Source: Gammaproteobacteria bacterium (lineage in GTDB: Bacteria > Pseudomonadota > Gammaproteobacteria > Granulosicoccales > Granulosicoccaceae). From it: DNA of 10,899 nucleotides. A program made the position numbers and the translations under genes. Below the pieces are notes generated by a model. It was given only the letters and a program-made list of their open reading frames with translations. It ran no database searches and was not told the origin of the DNA. The stretch is from assembly GCA_003511825.1 (NCBI GenBank), contig DOIU01000169.1:1-10899 (forward strand), in the 5' to 3' direction. This document shows positions 1-6,213 of the stretch, piece after piece (within the stretch, counting starts at the first letter, position 1; every line of letters starts with the position of its first letter).

Positions 1-878
1 TCCATATTGCCCTGCAAGGCGACGCGATCACGCGTAAGTTGTCGCGCTTGAGATAAATTTGTCGTCCAATCTACCCCCAATGCGTCGCAGCCGCTGTCCG
101 CCATTTTGTCTAGCCATTGACCGCCATTCTTAGTGAACAATACTACTGGGATACGTTGGCCTTCATGGTCTCGATGCAGGCCTTCGAGTACTCGTTCCAT
201 ATAGGTTAGGGAGAATGCCAGGTAGTTCTTCGGGGAGAGCGCGCCACCCCAGGTGTCAAATATCATCACTGCCTGGGCTCCAGCCGCAATTTGCGCGTTG
301 AGATAGGCGACCAGTGCGTCGGCAATTTTGCTGAGCAGCCGGTGAAGCTGATCGGGTTGGCCAAACAGCAAGCCTTTCACTTGCGCAAAGTCTTTGCTAC
401 CGCCGCCTTCCACCATGTAGGTTGCTAGCGTCCAAGGGCTGCCGCAGAATCCGATCAGCGGGACTTGCCCGTTGAGCTCGCGACGAATGGTTCGGACAGC
501 ATCCATCACGTAACGCAGTTCAGATTCAGGGCCAGGGCAAGGTAGGGCGTCGATGTCGCGCGCGCTGCGCACGGGGTCCTTAAACCGCGGGCCTTCGCCA
601 GCTTCAAAGTACAGTCCGAGGCCCATGGCATCGGGGAGAGTGAGGATATCGGAAAACAGGATTGCCGCATCCAGCGGAAACCTGCGTAACGGCTGCATCG
701 TGACTTCACAGGCAAGCTCGGGGTTTTTGCACAAACTGAGAAAGTCGCCGGCTTGTGCGCGAATTTCTCGGTACTCTGGCAGGTAGCGTCCGGCTTGGCG
801 CATGACCCATACGGGGGTGCGTGGCACTGGCTTGCGTAATAGTGCGCGTAATAAAAGATCGTTTTTTAGCTCGCTCAT
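1..878 (-). CDS. hemE: Uroporphyrinogen decarboxylase, 3' end cut by window edge
   Basis: This cytoplasmic enzyme removes the four acetate carboxyl groups of uroporphyrinogen III to give coproporphyrinogen III in heme synthesis. About 292 N-terminal residues are present out of a usual 350-360. The family signature RQAGRYLPEYR lies at residues 27-37 and carries the substrate-binding arginines. FSDIL at 75-79 holds the catalytic aspartate (D77), and a TYMVEGGGSK segment and a later IFDTWGG segment follow. The frame is open to the edge, where it reads QGNM, as expected for the family. The ATG at 876-878 is chosen because MSELKND matches the usual N-terminus and AGGCGG lies about 5 bases upstream. 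It is the last of three minus-strand genes, 175 bases after yqeY, so it probably has its own promoter. It makes heme precursor, but nothing links it to the oxidase genes beyond that. The identification is secure. Confidence 0.97.
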   Translation of the reverse strand, partial: MSELKNDLLLRALLRKPVPRTPVWVMRQAGRYLPEYREIRAQAGDFLSLCKNPELACEVTMQPLRRFPLDAAILFSDILTLPDAMGLGLYFEAGEGPRFKDPVRSARDIDALPCPGPESELRYVMDAVRTIRRELNGQVPLIGFCGSPWTLATYMVEGGGSKDFAQVKGLLFGQPDQLHRLLSKIADALVAYLNAQIAAGAQAVMIFDTWGGALSPKNYLAFSLTYMERVLEGLHRDHEGQRIPVVLFTKNGGQWLDKMADSGCDALGVDWTTNLSQARQLTRDRVALQGNM

Positions 879-975
879 GATACCGCCTGTGGGTTTGGTC
901 ACGCAGCGTTTACCCGCTGATCGTCGGAATGATGGGTGCCAACGTCAATCATGGCACTGAGTTCCGCAACACCAT

Positions 976-984
976 ATTCTAGCA
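976..984 (-). promoter_or_regulatory. Candidate extended -10 promoter for hemE
   Basis: On the minus strand this reads TGCTAGAAT, an extended -10 (TGn followed by TAGAAT, five of six matches to TATAAT). No good -35 element is visible 16-18 bases upstream, which is usual for extended -10 promoters. It would place a start about 90 bases ahead of the hemE start codon. I see no clear terminator in the rest of the 879-1053 gap. This is inferred from motif match only. Confidence 0.35.
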
Positions 985-1053
985 TCGCGAGGCAGATGAC
1001 AGCACCTCATAAACCCGTGCAAAGGGCTGAGGCGTATTGAAAGAGAGGTAGCG

Positions 1054-1506
1054 TTAAGCGTTGCCTAAGAGTCCGCGGACTTTTGTACTAACGACGCTCA
1101 TATCAGCGCGTCCCTGCAGCTCGGGTTTGAGTATACCCATCACCTTGCCCATGCCTTTGATGTCACTTGCGCCAGTCTTTTCGATGGCAGCACGGACCAG
1201 TGCATCAATTTCCTCGTCACTGAGGGCTGCAGGCATAAATGTCTGGATGATCTCAAGTTCTTGTTTTTCTGTGTTGCTGAGGTCATCCCGCCCAGCTTTA
1301 TCAAACTGAGCGATAGATTCACGTCGCTGTTTACACATTTTATCAAGCACAGCAACAACTTGATCATCAGTCAGCTCGATTCGCTCATCGACCTCGCGCT
1401 GCTTAATAGCGGCACTGATCATGCGCAACGTCGCCAAGCGGGCCTTTTGGCCGCCCTTCATGGCGGCTTTAATGTCGTCGTTGATGCGATTTTTGAGCGA
1501 ACTCAT
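1054..1506 (-). CDS. yqeY: GatB/YqeY domain protein
   Basis: This is a 150-residue, charged, probably all-helical cytoplasmic protein. It matches the GatB/YqeY family along its whole length. The N-terminus reads LKNRINDDIKAAMK, followed by RLATLRMISAAIKQREVDER. The middle is EQF-type helical sequence, and a C-terminal segment reads GMGKVMGILKPELQGRADMS. The family resembles the C-terminal tRNA-binding domain of the GatB amidotransferase subunit. The free-standing protein has no settled role, and a link to tRNA is an inference from that similarity. It lies 50 bases downstream of rpsU on the same strand, an arrangement common in gammaproteobacteria, and is probably cotranscribed with it. In many relatives dnaG and rpoD come next, but here hemE does. 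Length is normal for the family. Confidence 0.9.
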   Translation of the reverse strand: MSSLKNRINDDIKAAMKGGQKARLATLRMISAAIKQREVDERIELTDDQVVAVLDKMCKQRRESIAQFDKAGRDDLSNTEKQELEIIQTFMPAALSDEEIDALVRAAIEKTGASDIKGMGKVMGILKPELQGRADMSVVSTKVRGLLGNA

Positions 1507-1556
1507 ACTGTGCTCTGGCTTGGTTTAGCCTGGGGATTCGTGAAAAAAAGCAAGGT

Positions 1557-1772
1557 TCAGTAAAGTCTGATGCGTCGCGCAGCTTCTTTTGCGAGTTTTT
1601 TCTGATGGCGCTTTACTGCAGCGGCAGCTTTGCGCTTTCTTTCCGCTGTGGGTTTTTCGTAAAATTCGCGGCGGCGAGTTTCGGTTAAGACGCCCGCTTT
1701 CTCGCAAGAGCGTTTGAAGCGGCGCAGGGCCATTTCAAAGGGTTCGTTTTCTTTAACGCGTACTGATGGCAT
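1557..1772 (-). CDS. rpsU: 30S ribosomal protein bS21
   Basis: This is the small, very basic 30S protein that sits near the anti-Shine-Dalgarno end of 16S rRNA and assists initiation. It has 71 residues, the same length as the E. coli protein. It starts MPSVRVKENEPFEMALRRFK, continues with RRREFYEKPTAERKRKA at about 33-49, and ends in a lysine/arginine-rich tail. The frame is open upstream for 27 more codons, but the ATG at 1770-1772 is the right start: it gives the canonical N-terminus and has AAGGAAC about 7 bases upstream. It is divergent from tsaD and probably heads an rpsU-yqeY transcript. The leader can form two hairpins, described separately. The identification is secure. Confidence 0.98.
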   Translation of the reverse strand: MPSVRVKENEPFEMALRRFKRSCEKAGVLTETRRREFYEKPTAERKRKAAAAVKRHQKKLAKEAARRIRLY

Positions 1773-1793
1773 TGATTGTGAGTTCCTTAAGGT

Positions 1794-1831
1794 CCCGGAA
1801 CGACCGGGTAAGAAAATAGGGTGAAAAACCC
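1794..1831 (-). promoter_or_regulatory. Two small hairpins in the presumed rpsU leader
   Basis: Read on the minus strand, the leader holds two perfect short stems. The first is GGGT-TTTTC-ACCC (1831-1819). The second is CCCGG-TCGTT-CCGGG (1808-1794), ending a few bases before the AAGGAAC ribosome-binding site of rpsU. If transcription starts near 1829, the first hairpin would sit at the extreme 5' end. Both stems are short. They could stabilise the mRNA or take part in translational control, but no family is recognised and function is inference. Confidence 0.35.
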
Positions 1832-1835
1832 GCCA

Positions 1836-1863
1836 ATTATAGCGGGCAATCATGTATATGCAA
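1836..1863 (-). promoter_or_regulatory. Candidate sigma70 promoter for rpsU
   Basis: On the minus strand a perfect TATAAT (1841-1836) lies 16 bases downstream of TTGCAT (1863-1858), a partial -35. The predicted start is near 1829, giving a leader of about 57 bases before the rpsU ATG. A strong -10 suits a ribosomal protein gene. The -10 sits in the loop of an inverted repeat, CCCGC (1829-1833) and GCGGG (1842-1846). That repeat could mark an operator or be chance. The plus-strand promoter of tsaD was not convincingly located in this gap. Confidence 0.5.
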
Positions 1864-1924
1864 AACTATTTCGTCTGTGGGGCGGTATTATGAAGTTGAT
1901 CGATCTCAGGGAGTGGCTGGTTGC

Positions 1925-2956
1925 GTGAATATTGTGGGTTTTGAGTCATCATGCGATGAAACAGGTGTGGCCATTTACAACACGGATCGAGGCTTGAGCG
2001 CCCATGTGCTCCACAGTCAGGTCAGTTTGCATAGCCAATACGGTGGTGTTGTTCCCGAGCTCGCGTCGCGGGATCATGTCCGAAAAATTAGCCCCTTGTT
2101 TCGCGCAGCGTTGGATCAGGCAGGGATGGAAGCCGGTGAACTGGACGGAGTAGCTTGTACCGTTGGGCCCGGATTGGCAGGCGCCTTGTTAGTCGGGGCG
2201 AGTGCAGCGAAAGGGTTGGCGTGGACGTTGGGTGTGCCGTTTATCGGTGTGCATCACATGGAGGGGCATTTATTGGCTCCCATGCTGGAGGCGGGTTGGC
2301 CGGGATTTCCTTTTATCTCACTGCTGGTGTCGGGAGGCCATACGTTGCTCGTTCGCGTGGATGGTATTGGTCACTATCGGGTGCTGGGTGAGTCCGTGGA
2401 CGATGCTGCCGGAGAAGCTTTTGATAAAACTGCAAAAATGCTGGGGCTTGGCTACCCTGGTGGTCCCAAGTTAGCGGCTCTGGCCGAGCAGGGCGATACC
2501 GGCCGATTCCGATTTGCCCGACCCATGACAAATCGCCCAGGGCTTGACTTCAGCTTCAGTGGCCTGAAGACGGCCGCGATTACCGCCTTACGTGATACCC
2601 CCGGTTACCCTGAGCTGGCTGCTGACGTTGCCGCTGGGTTCCAGGACGCTGTCATTGATACGCTGCGCATCAAGTGCGAGCGTGCCTTGCGCCAGGAAGG
2701 GTTGACTCGCTTGATTGTCGCGGGTGGGGTGGGAGCTAATCAGCGCCTGCGACGCACGTTCAAATCGCATTTTGCCAAACAGGGCGTCACGGTGTTTTAT
2801 CCGCGTATTGAGTTCTGTACGGATAACGGTGCGATGATCGCGCTTGTGGGTGGTCTGCGCTTGCGTGCCGGGCAGTGTGAGACTGGGGCTGCGATCATCC
2901 GGCCGCGCTGGTCGCTGGAAGAGTTGCCCGCTTTGCCAGGGAGCGCTGGACCCTGA
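1925..2956 (+). CDS. tsaD: tRNA N6-threonylcarbamoyladenosine transferase TsaD
   Basis: TsaD transfers threonylcarbamoyl from TC-AMP to A37 of ANN-decoding tRNAs, working with TsaB and TsaE. It is a cytoplasmic ASKHA-fold protein. The GTG at 1925 is preferred over an in-frame GTG at 1877. It gives the canonical start NIVGFESSCDETG, and AGGGAG lies 11 bases upstream. It also puts the metal ligands at H111, H115 and D300, the same numbers as in the E. coli enzyme. Other motifs are GPGLAGALLVG at 81-91, VSGGHT at 135-140, DDAAGEAFDK at 159-168, FSFSGLKTA at 209-217 and AGGVGANQRL at 266-275. The length of 343 residues is normal. It is divergent from rpsU, as in E. coli, and its stop abuts the plsY stop. 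An older annotation as a secreted glycoprotease (Gcp) would be wrong. Confidence 0.98.
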   Translation: MNIVGFESSCDETGVAIYNTDRGLSAHVLHSQVSLHSQYGGVVPELASRDHVRKISPLFRAALDQAGMEAGELDGVACTVGPGLAGALLVGASAAKGLAWTLGVPFIGVHHMEGHLLAPMLEAGWPGFPFISLLVSGGHTLLVRVDGIGHYRVLGESVDDAAGEAFDKTAKMLGLGYPGGPKLAALAEQGDTGRFRFARPMTNRPGLDFSFSGLKTAAITALRDTPGYPELAADVAAGFQDAVIDTLRIKCERALRQEGLTRLIVAGGVGANQRLRRTFKSHFAKQGVTVFYPRIEFCTDNGAMIALVGGLRLRAGQCETGAAIIRPRWSLEELPALPGSAGP

Positions 2957-2959
2957 TCA
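2954..2959. other. Palindromic TGATCA carrying both tsaD and plsY stop codons
   Basis: The tsaD stop TGA (2954-2956) and the plsY stop (TCA at 2957-2959 on the plus strand) form one palindrome. The two convergent genes therefore meet with no gap and no overlap. No hairpin terminator can lie between them. Any terminator for one gene must lie inside the other's coding sequence, or the two transcripts overlap. Confidence 0.9.
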
Positions 2960-3559
2960 GGCGTTGTTCTTTTTCTTATCGCCGATACGCGGTTCAGTGC
3001 CCGCCAGAATGCGCTGTACATTCGCTCGGTGGCGCCAAAAGAGTAAGACGCTGATCCCGATCATGACCAGCGCAAAACTGATTTGGCCAGTGGCCACCCA
3101 CGCGTATAAGGGCGCCAGTGCAAAGGCTGACAGTGCTGCGAGCGACGAAATTCGAAAGGTGAGGCTGACCGCAAGCCAGGTTGCTGCCAAAAGTAAGCCG
3201 CTGATCCAAGACAAGCCAAAGGTTGCGCCGATCGCGGTTGCGACGCCTTTTCCGCCCTTAAAGCCAAAAAACAACGGGAACAAGTGTCCTAAAAAAGCGG
3301 CCAATGCCGTTGCAGCAATAATTTCAAGCGGGGCATCTAACGCCTTTGCGAGTATGACGGGTAATAGCCCCTTTAGCATGTCGCCAACCAATGTTGCCGC
3401 TGCAGCTTTGCGCCCGCCTATGCGCAGCACGTTGGTCGCGCCTGGGTTGTTTGAGCCACTGGCCCGAGGATCGGGCAAGCCGGCGAGCTTACAGGTGATG
3501 ATTGCCGTGGATATCGAGCCCAACAGGTAGGCGAGTACAGGTAATAGCAAGGACAGCAT
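2957..3559 (-). CDS. plsY: Acyl-phosphate glycerol-3-phosphate acyltransferase PlsY
   Basis: PlsY is an inner-membrane enzyme that moves an acyl group from acyl-phosphate (made by PlsX) to glycerol-3-phosphate, giving lysophosphatidic acid at the start of phospholipid synthesis. It has 200 residues and several hydrophobic segments. The family motifs are visible: SGSNNPGATNVLR at 34-46, GHLFPLFFGFKGGKGVAT at 91-108 (the phosphate-binding loop), and a C-terminal HRANVQRILAGTEPRIG at 177-193. The sequence tracks the E. coli protein, including LPDPR near residue 30. The ATG at 3557-3559 gives the usual short lead before the first membrane helix, though no clear Shine-Dalgarno site is seen. It is convergent with tsaD, a gene pairing known in gammaproteobacteria. 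The folB gene that often lies beside plsY is not here. Confidence 0.96.
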   Translation of the reverse strand: MLSLLLPVLAYLLGSISTAIITCKLAGLPDPRASGSNNPGATNVLRIGGRKAAAATLVGDMLKGLLPVILAKALDAPLEIIAATALAAFLGHLFPLFFGFKGGKGVATAIGATFGLSWISGLLLAATWLAVSLTFRISSLAALSAFALAPLYAWVATGQISFALVMIGISVLLFWRHRANVQRILAGTEPRIGDKKKNNA

Positions 3560-3651
3560 GTGAGGGCATCGCGAATTTGAGTGTGCGTATTCTAGCGAAA
3601 ATGGCGTAAATTACACGTCTCGCAGAAACGCTTAACGCATAAGGTCAATCA

Positions 3652-4524
3652 ATGATTGCAGGTGGCAGAAGCCCAGATCCTGTTGCAGTCCGACGTGTAT
3701 ACGATCATGTTGCAAGCAAGTATCGCCATGCTGCAGAGGTGGCGCGGGAAATCGAGCGTCGTTTGCATACGCGGCTGGCGTATTTGGACATAGCGCCCAC
3801 GCGTATCCTCGATATCGGATCAGGTACCGGCGACTACCTCAGGGTGTTGCAAAAGCGCTACCCGCGCGCTGATGTGATGGGGGTTGATCTTTCGTGGGGT
3901 ATGCTGCAGCAGAGTGAGCCGCGCCGGTGGTGGCAGAAGCGGGCCATATTGGTGCAAAGTGACGCGAAAGCACTGCCTTTTGCCGATGGCAGCTTCGATC
4001 TTATCACCTCCAATCTGATGCTGTTTTTCGCGCCTGATATCAAAGCGGTCTTTGCGGAGGTGAATCGTGTCTTGGCGCCCGGTGGGGCACTACTTTTCTC
4101 GACCCTTGGCCCTCAGTCTTTCCAATCCCTCGGTGCCGTACTGAGAGGCTCAGAACCAGATGTCGACTACATTGACTTCCCCGATATGCATGATGTGGGT
4201 GATGCGATGGTGGCTGCCGGGCTGGCGCAACCCGTCCTTGACAGCGACGCTATCACACTTCAGTACTCCACCGTGCCCGCGATGTTGGAGGAAGTGATTG
4301 CCTGTGGTGGTCTTAACCTTGCGAGGGCGCGTCGTCGAGGACTCACATCACCGTCACGGCGAGAAACATTGCAAGCCGCATTCGTTCGTCAGGGAGTCCA
4401 GTCTATTGATCTTGAGGTCGTTCAAGGGCATGCATGGAAAGGGGCGCCTCGGTCCTCTGCGGGGGTGCCAGCCTCCACCCTGCCTGAAAGGTATATACCG
4501 CTAAAGAAAATGCTATCTAAGTGA
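3652..4524 (+). CDS. BioC-like SAM-dependent methyltransferase
   Basis: This is a 290-residue class I SAM methyltransferase. Motif I is ILDIGSGTGDYL at 52-63, the acidic residue after strand 2 is in VMGVDLS at 75-81, SDAKALPF at 103-110 covers the adenine-contact region, and VLAPGGALLFST at 140-151 follows. The N-terminal VRRVYDHVASKYRHAAEVAREI and the DMHDVGDAMVAAGLAQPVLD stretch at 178-197 resemble malonyl-ACP O-methyltransferase BioC, which primes pimelate synthesis for biotin. The family call is therefore BioC-like. No other bio gene is in view, so the substrate is uncertain and another carboxyl methyltransferase is possible. The ATG at 3652 has AAGG seven bases upstream. A perfect inverted repeat, CAATCA-A-TGATTG (3646-3658), spans the start codon. 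The gene is divergent from plsY and separated from the oxidase cluster by 179 bases. Confidence 0.8.
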   Translation: MIAGGRSPDPVAVRRVYDHVASKYRHAAEVAREIERRLHTRLAYLDIAPTRILDIGSGTGDYLRVLQKRYPRADVMGVDLSWGMLQQSEPRRWWQKRAILVQSDAKALPFADGSFDLITSNLMLFFAPDIKAVFAEVNRVLAPGGALLFSTLGPQSFQSLGAVLRGSEPDVDYIDFPDMHDVGDAMVAAGLAQPVLDSDAITLQYSTVPAMLEEVIACGGLNLARARRRGLTSPSRRETLQAAFVRQGVQSIDLEVVQGHAWKGAPRSSAGVPASTLPERYIPLKKMLSK

Positions 4525-4632
4525 ATAAGGGCTTGTATATCGCGTGATTTCCTTGCCTGTTCGAGATGCTGGAATAGCTGGATGGGCCGGGTATTTCGCT
4601 TGTGTGAGCCATGTCGTTTCTGTAGGATTGGC

Positions 4633-4638
4633 TACAAT
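4633..4638 (+). promoter_or_regulatory. Possible -10 element overlapping the FNR-like box
   Basis: TACAAT matches the -10 consensus at five of six positions. It abuts the FNR-like palindrome, and the implied start (near 4645) would fall inside that palindrome. No good -35 is visible at normal spacing. If this is the real promoter, the bound regulator would block transcription. The placement is inferred. Confidence 0.25.
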
Positions 4639-4651
4639 TGATAAAAATCAA
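4638..4651. promoter_or_regulatory. Perfect FNR/ANR-type binding site
   Basis: TTGAT-AAAA-ATCAA matches the FNR/ANR consensus TTGAT-N4-ATCAA at all ten specified bases. The arms extend by two more bases each side (AATTGAT at 4636-4642, ATCAATT at 4647-4653). It lies about 53 bases ahead of the DUF2244 start and about 670 bases ahead of coxB. FNR-family proteins are oxygen-sensing iron-sulfur regulators that activate or repress respiratory genes. The site lies in the 179-base gap 4525-4703, where I see no terminator for the upstream methyltransferase gene. Confidence 0.65.
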
Positions 4652-4703
4652 TTACAAAAAAAATAACAAGAGACTGCGGGCAAGATAGCACCTTGAGCAG
4701 GGG

Positions 4704-5207
4704 ATGATTCGAACCGAGGCCAGTAATAATAACGAATCATGCCGTATAGTCGTTCAGGCCAATTGCTCAATGGGATGGCGTGAAAACCTCATTCTGGCGG
4801 CATCATTAGCGGTGCTCAGTATCGGGCTCGCCACTGCGCTAGCGCTGATGGGGCTCTGGCTAGTGCTCCCGTTTGCCGGGCTGGAGATCCTCGCTTTAGT
4901 GTGGGCGTTGCATCACACGTTGGTACGTCTTGAGGCGAAAGAGGTCATTACGATTGATAATGAACTGATCGTCGTCGAGTGGGGGACGCGTGGTATGCAG
5001 CGTCGGGTTGAAGCGCAACGTCAATGGAGTCGCTTGCGATTTCTTCTACCTAATAGTCCTTTCGAGGTTGGCCTGCTGTCTCTACTCATACACAATAAAA
5101 GCTATATGCTGGGTTCTGCGCTCGGCAGAGAAGAAAAAAAAGAACTTTTTAAAGAGTTGAAAGTGCACTTTAGTGCGAGTCAAGTCATCTGCGTTACAGA
5201 TTGCTGA
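4704..5207 (+). CDS. DUF2244 family membrane protein
   Basis: This 167-residue protein matches the DUF2244 family, whose role is unknown. A short N-terminal segment CRIVVQANCSMGWREN (13-28) is followed by two hydrophobic helices at about 28-50 and 53-73. The second contains LPFAGLEILAL, the most recognisable stretch. A cytosolic-type beta-rich domain follows, with VITIDNELIVVEWG at 81-94 and a C-terminal EEKKELFKELK helix. The ATG at 4704 is chosen over the ATG at 4770 because residues 13-22 belong to the conserved region. AGGGG directly abuts the 4704 ATG, so ribosome binding is not well explained. DUF2244 genes are often found beside cytochrome c oxidase genes. Here it leads the cluster, 110 bases ahead of coxB. 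A role in oxidase assembly or regulation is a guess from location. Confidence 0.8.
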   Translation: MIRTEASNNNESCRIVVQANCSMGWRENLILAASLAVLSIGLATALALMGLWLVLPFAGLEILALVWALHHTLVRLEAKEVITIDNELIVVEWGTRGMQRRVEAQRQWSRLRFLLPNSPFEVGLLSLLIHNKSYMLGSALGREEKKELFKELKVHFSASQVICVTDC

Positions 5208-5317
5208 CTAGGAGGGAGGCGCTCTTGAGCGTGAAGTACGTGCCGGTCAAGCATGTGGTGGTTCGTTCTCTCCATTGATGTTCAAGCAAGATTGCATTTA
5301 TTGGATGGAGAAAACGA

Positions 5318-6199
5318 GTGATTAAGTTCAAACCCGTCGCGGTGGTGGCCTTGATCGGCTGTCTACTTACCTTGTTGCCGATGCGTCTGATGGCGGGTTG
5401 GGATGAGCTCAACATGACGCAAGGCGTCACCCAGGTGAGTCAGGATGTGTACGAGATACACATGATGATTTTCTGGGTATGCTGCGTGATCGGTGTTGGC
5501 GTCTTTGGCGTGATGTTCTACTCAATCTGGCGCCATCGCAAATCGCAAGGCGCAGTCGCTGCAACCTTTCATGAAAGTACCACCGTAGAAATTATCTGGA
5601 CAGCGATTCCCTTCGCCATTCTTATTGGCGTTGCTATCCCTTCCGCGAAAACTCTTATCGCTATGGAAGATACCTCAAACGCTGAGCTGACCATCAAGGT
5701 CACAGGTTATCAGTGGAAATGGCACTACGAGTATCTTGATTCGGGCGTTAATTTTTTCAGTACCCTTCACCATGACCACAATGCTGCGCGACAGCTCGGC
5801 GCTGATGTGGACCTGAGTCAATTTGAGCACTACCTCAAAGAAGTGGATAACCCCTTGGTTGTTCCCGTGGGTGTCAAAATTCGCTTTTTGCATACCGCCA
5901 ATGATGTTATTCATTCTTGGTGGGTGTCAGACTTGGCGTTAAAGAAAGACGCGATTCCAGGGTTTATTAATGAAAACTGGACAGTCATCAATGAGCCCGG
6001 TGTTTATCGTGGCAAATGCGCCGAACTGTGTGGCCGCGACCACGGATTCATGCCGGTTGTTGTGAGAGCCGTCTCTCAAGACGATTTTGCGAGCTGGTTG
6101 CAACAGCAGCATGCCGCGACGGATTCGCCGAAGTCCCGTCAAGCCGTGTCTACGACATCGTCCAACGATGTCCAGCCTCAACGAACAGCAGTGAACTAA
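5318..6199 (+). CDS. coxB: Cytochrome c oxidase subunit II (CuA subunit)
   Basis: This subunit accepts electrons from cytochrome c at the periplasmic face through a two-copper CuA centre and passes them to heme a. A signal peptide (residues 1-26, likely cut after LMA) is followed by two membrane helices at about 48-70 and 89-111. The cupredoxin domain has the aromatic patch YQWKWHYEY at 131-139. The CuA ligands are all present: H199, C234, E236, C238, H242 and M245 (CAELCGRDHGFM). The start is GTG at 5318 with GGAG seven bases upstream. The protein has 293 residues and ends in a polar tail with no CxxCH motif. It therefore lacks the fused cytochrome c domain of caa3-type enzymes and must use a separate cytochrome c. 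It is 14 bases ahead of coxA. Confidence 0.97.
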   Translation: MIKFKPVAVVALIGCLLTLLPMRLMAGWDELNMTQGVTQVSQDVYEIHMMIFWVCCVIGVGVFGVMFYSIWRHRKSQGAVAATFHESTTVEIIWTAIPFAILIGVAIPSAKTLIAMEDTSNAELTIKVTGYQWKWHYEYLDSGVNFFSTLHHDHNAARQLGADVDLSQFEHYLKEVDNPLVVPVGVKIRFLHTANDVIHSWWVSDLALKKDAIPGFINENWTVINEPGVYRGKCAELCGRDHGFMPVVVRAVSQDDFASWLQQQHAATDSPKSRQAVSTTSSNDVQPQRTAVN

Positions 6200-6213
6200 C
6201 AGGAGCCGATCGA

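Noticed and set aside
1895..1912. TTGAT half-site near tsaD as a second FNR box
   Set aside because: The second half does not match ATCAA, so only one arm of the consensus is present.
1877..1924. Longer TsaD start at GTG 1877
   Set aside because: It would add 16 residues absent from the family. The GTG at 1925 restores exact E. coli numbering of the metal ligands.
2844..3530. Long plus-strand open frame opposite plsY
   Set aside because: It is the antisense of plsY and overlaps the end of tsaD. It reads as basic, low-complexity sequence with no recognisable domain.
5220..5231. CGCTC-TT-GAGCG as a terminator or hairpin after the DUF2244 gene
   Set aside because: The loop has only two bases and no T-run follows, so it cannot act as an intrinsic terminator.
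6016..6213. In-frame upstream extension of coxA overlapping coxB
   Set aside because: The extra 66 residues are out of frame with coxB and have no family likeness. ATG 6214 has a good AGGAG site and the expected N-terminus.
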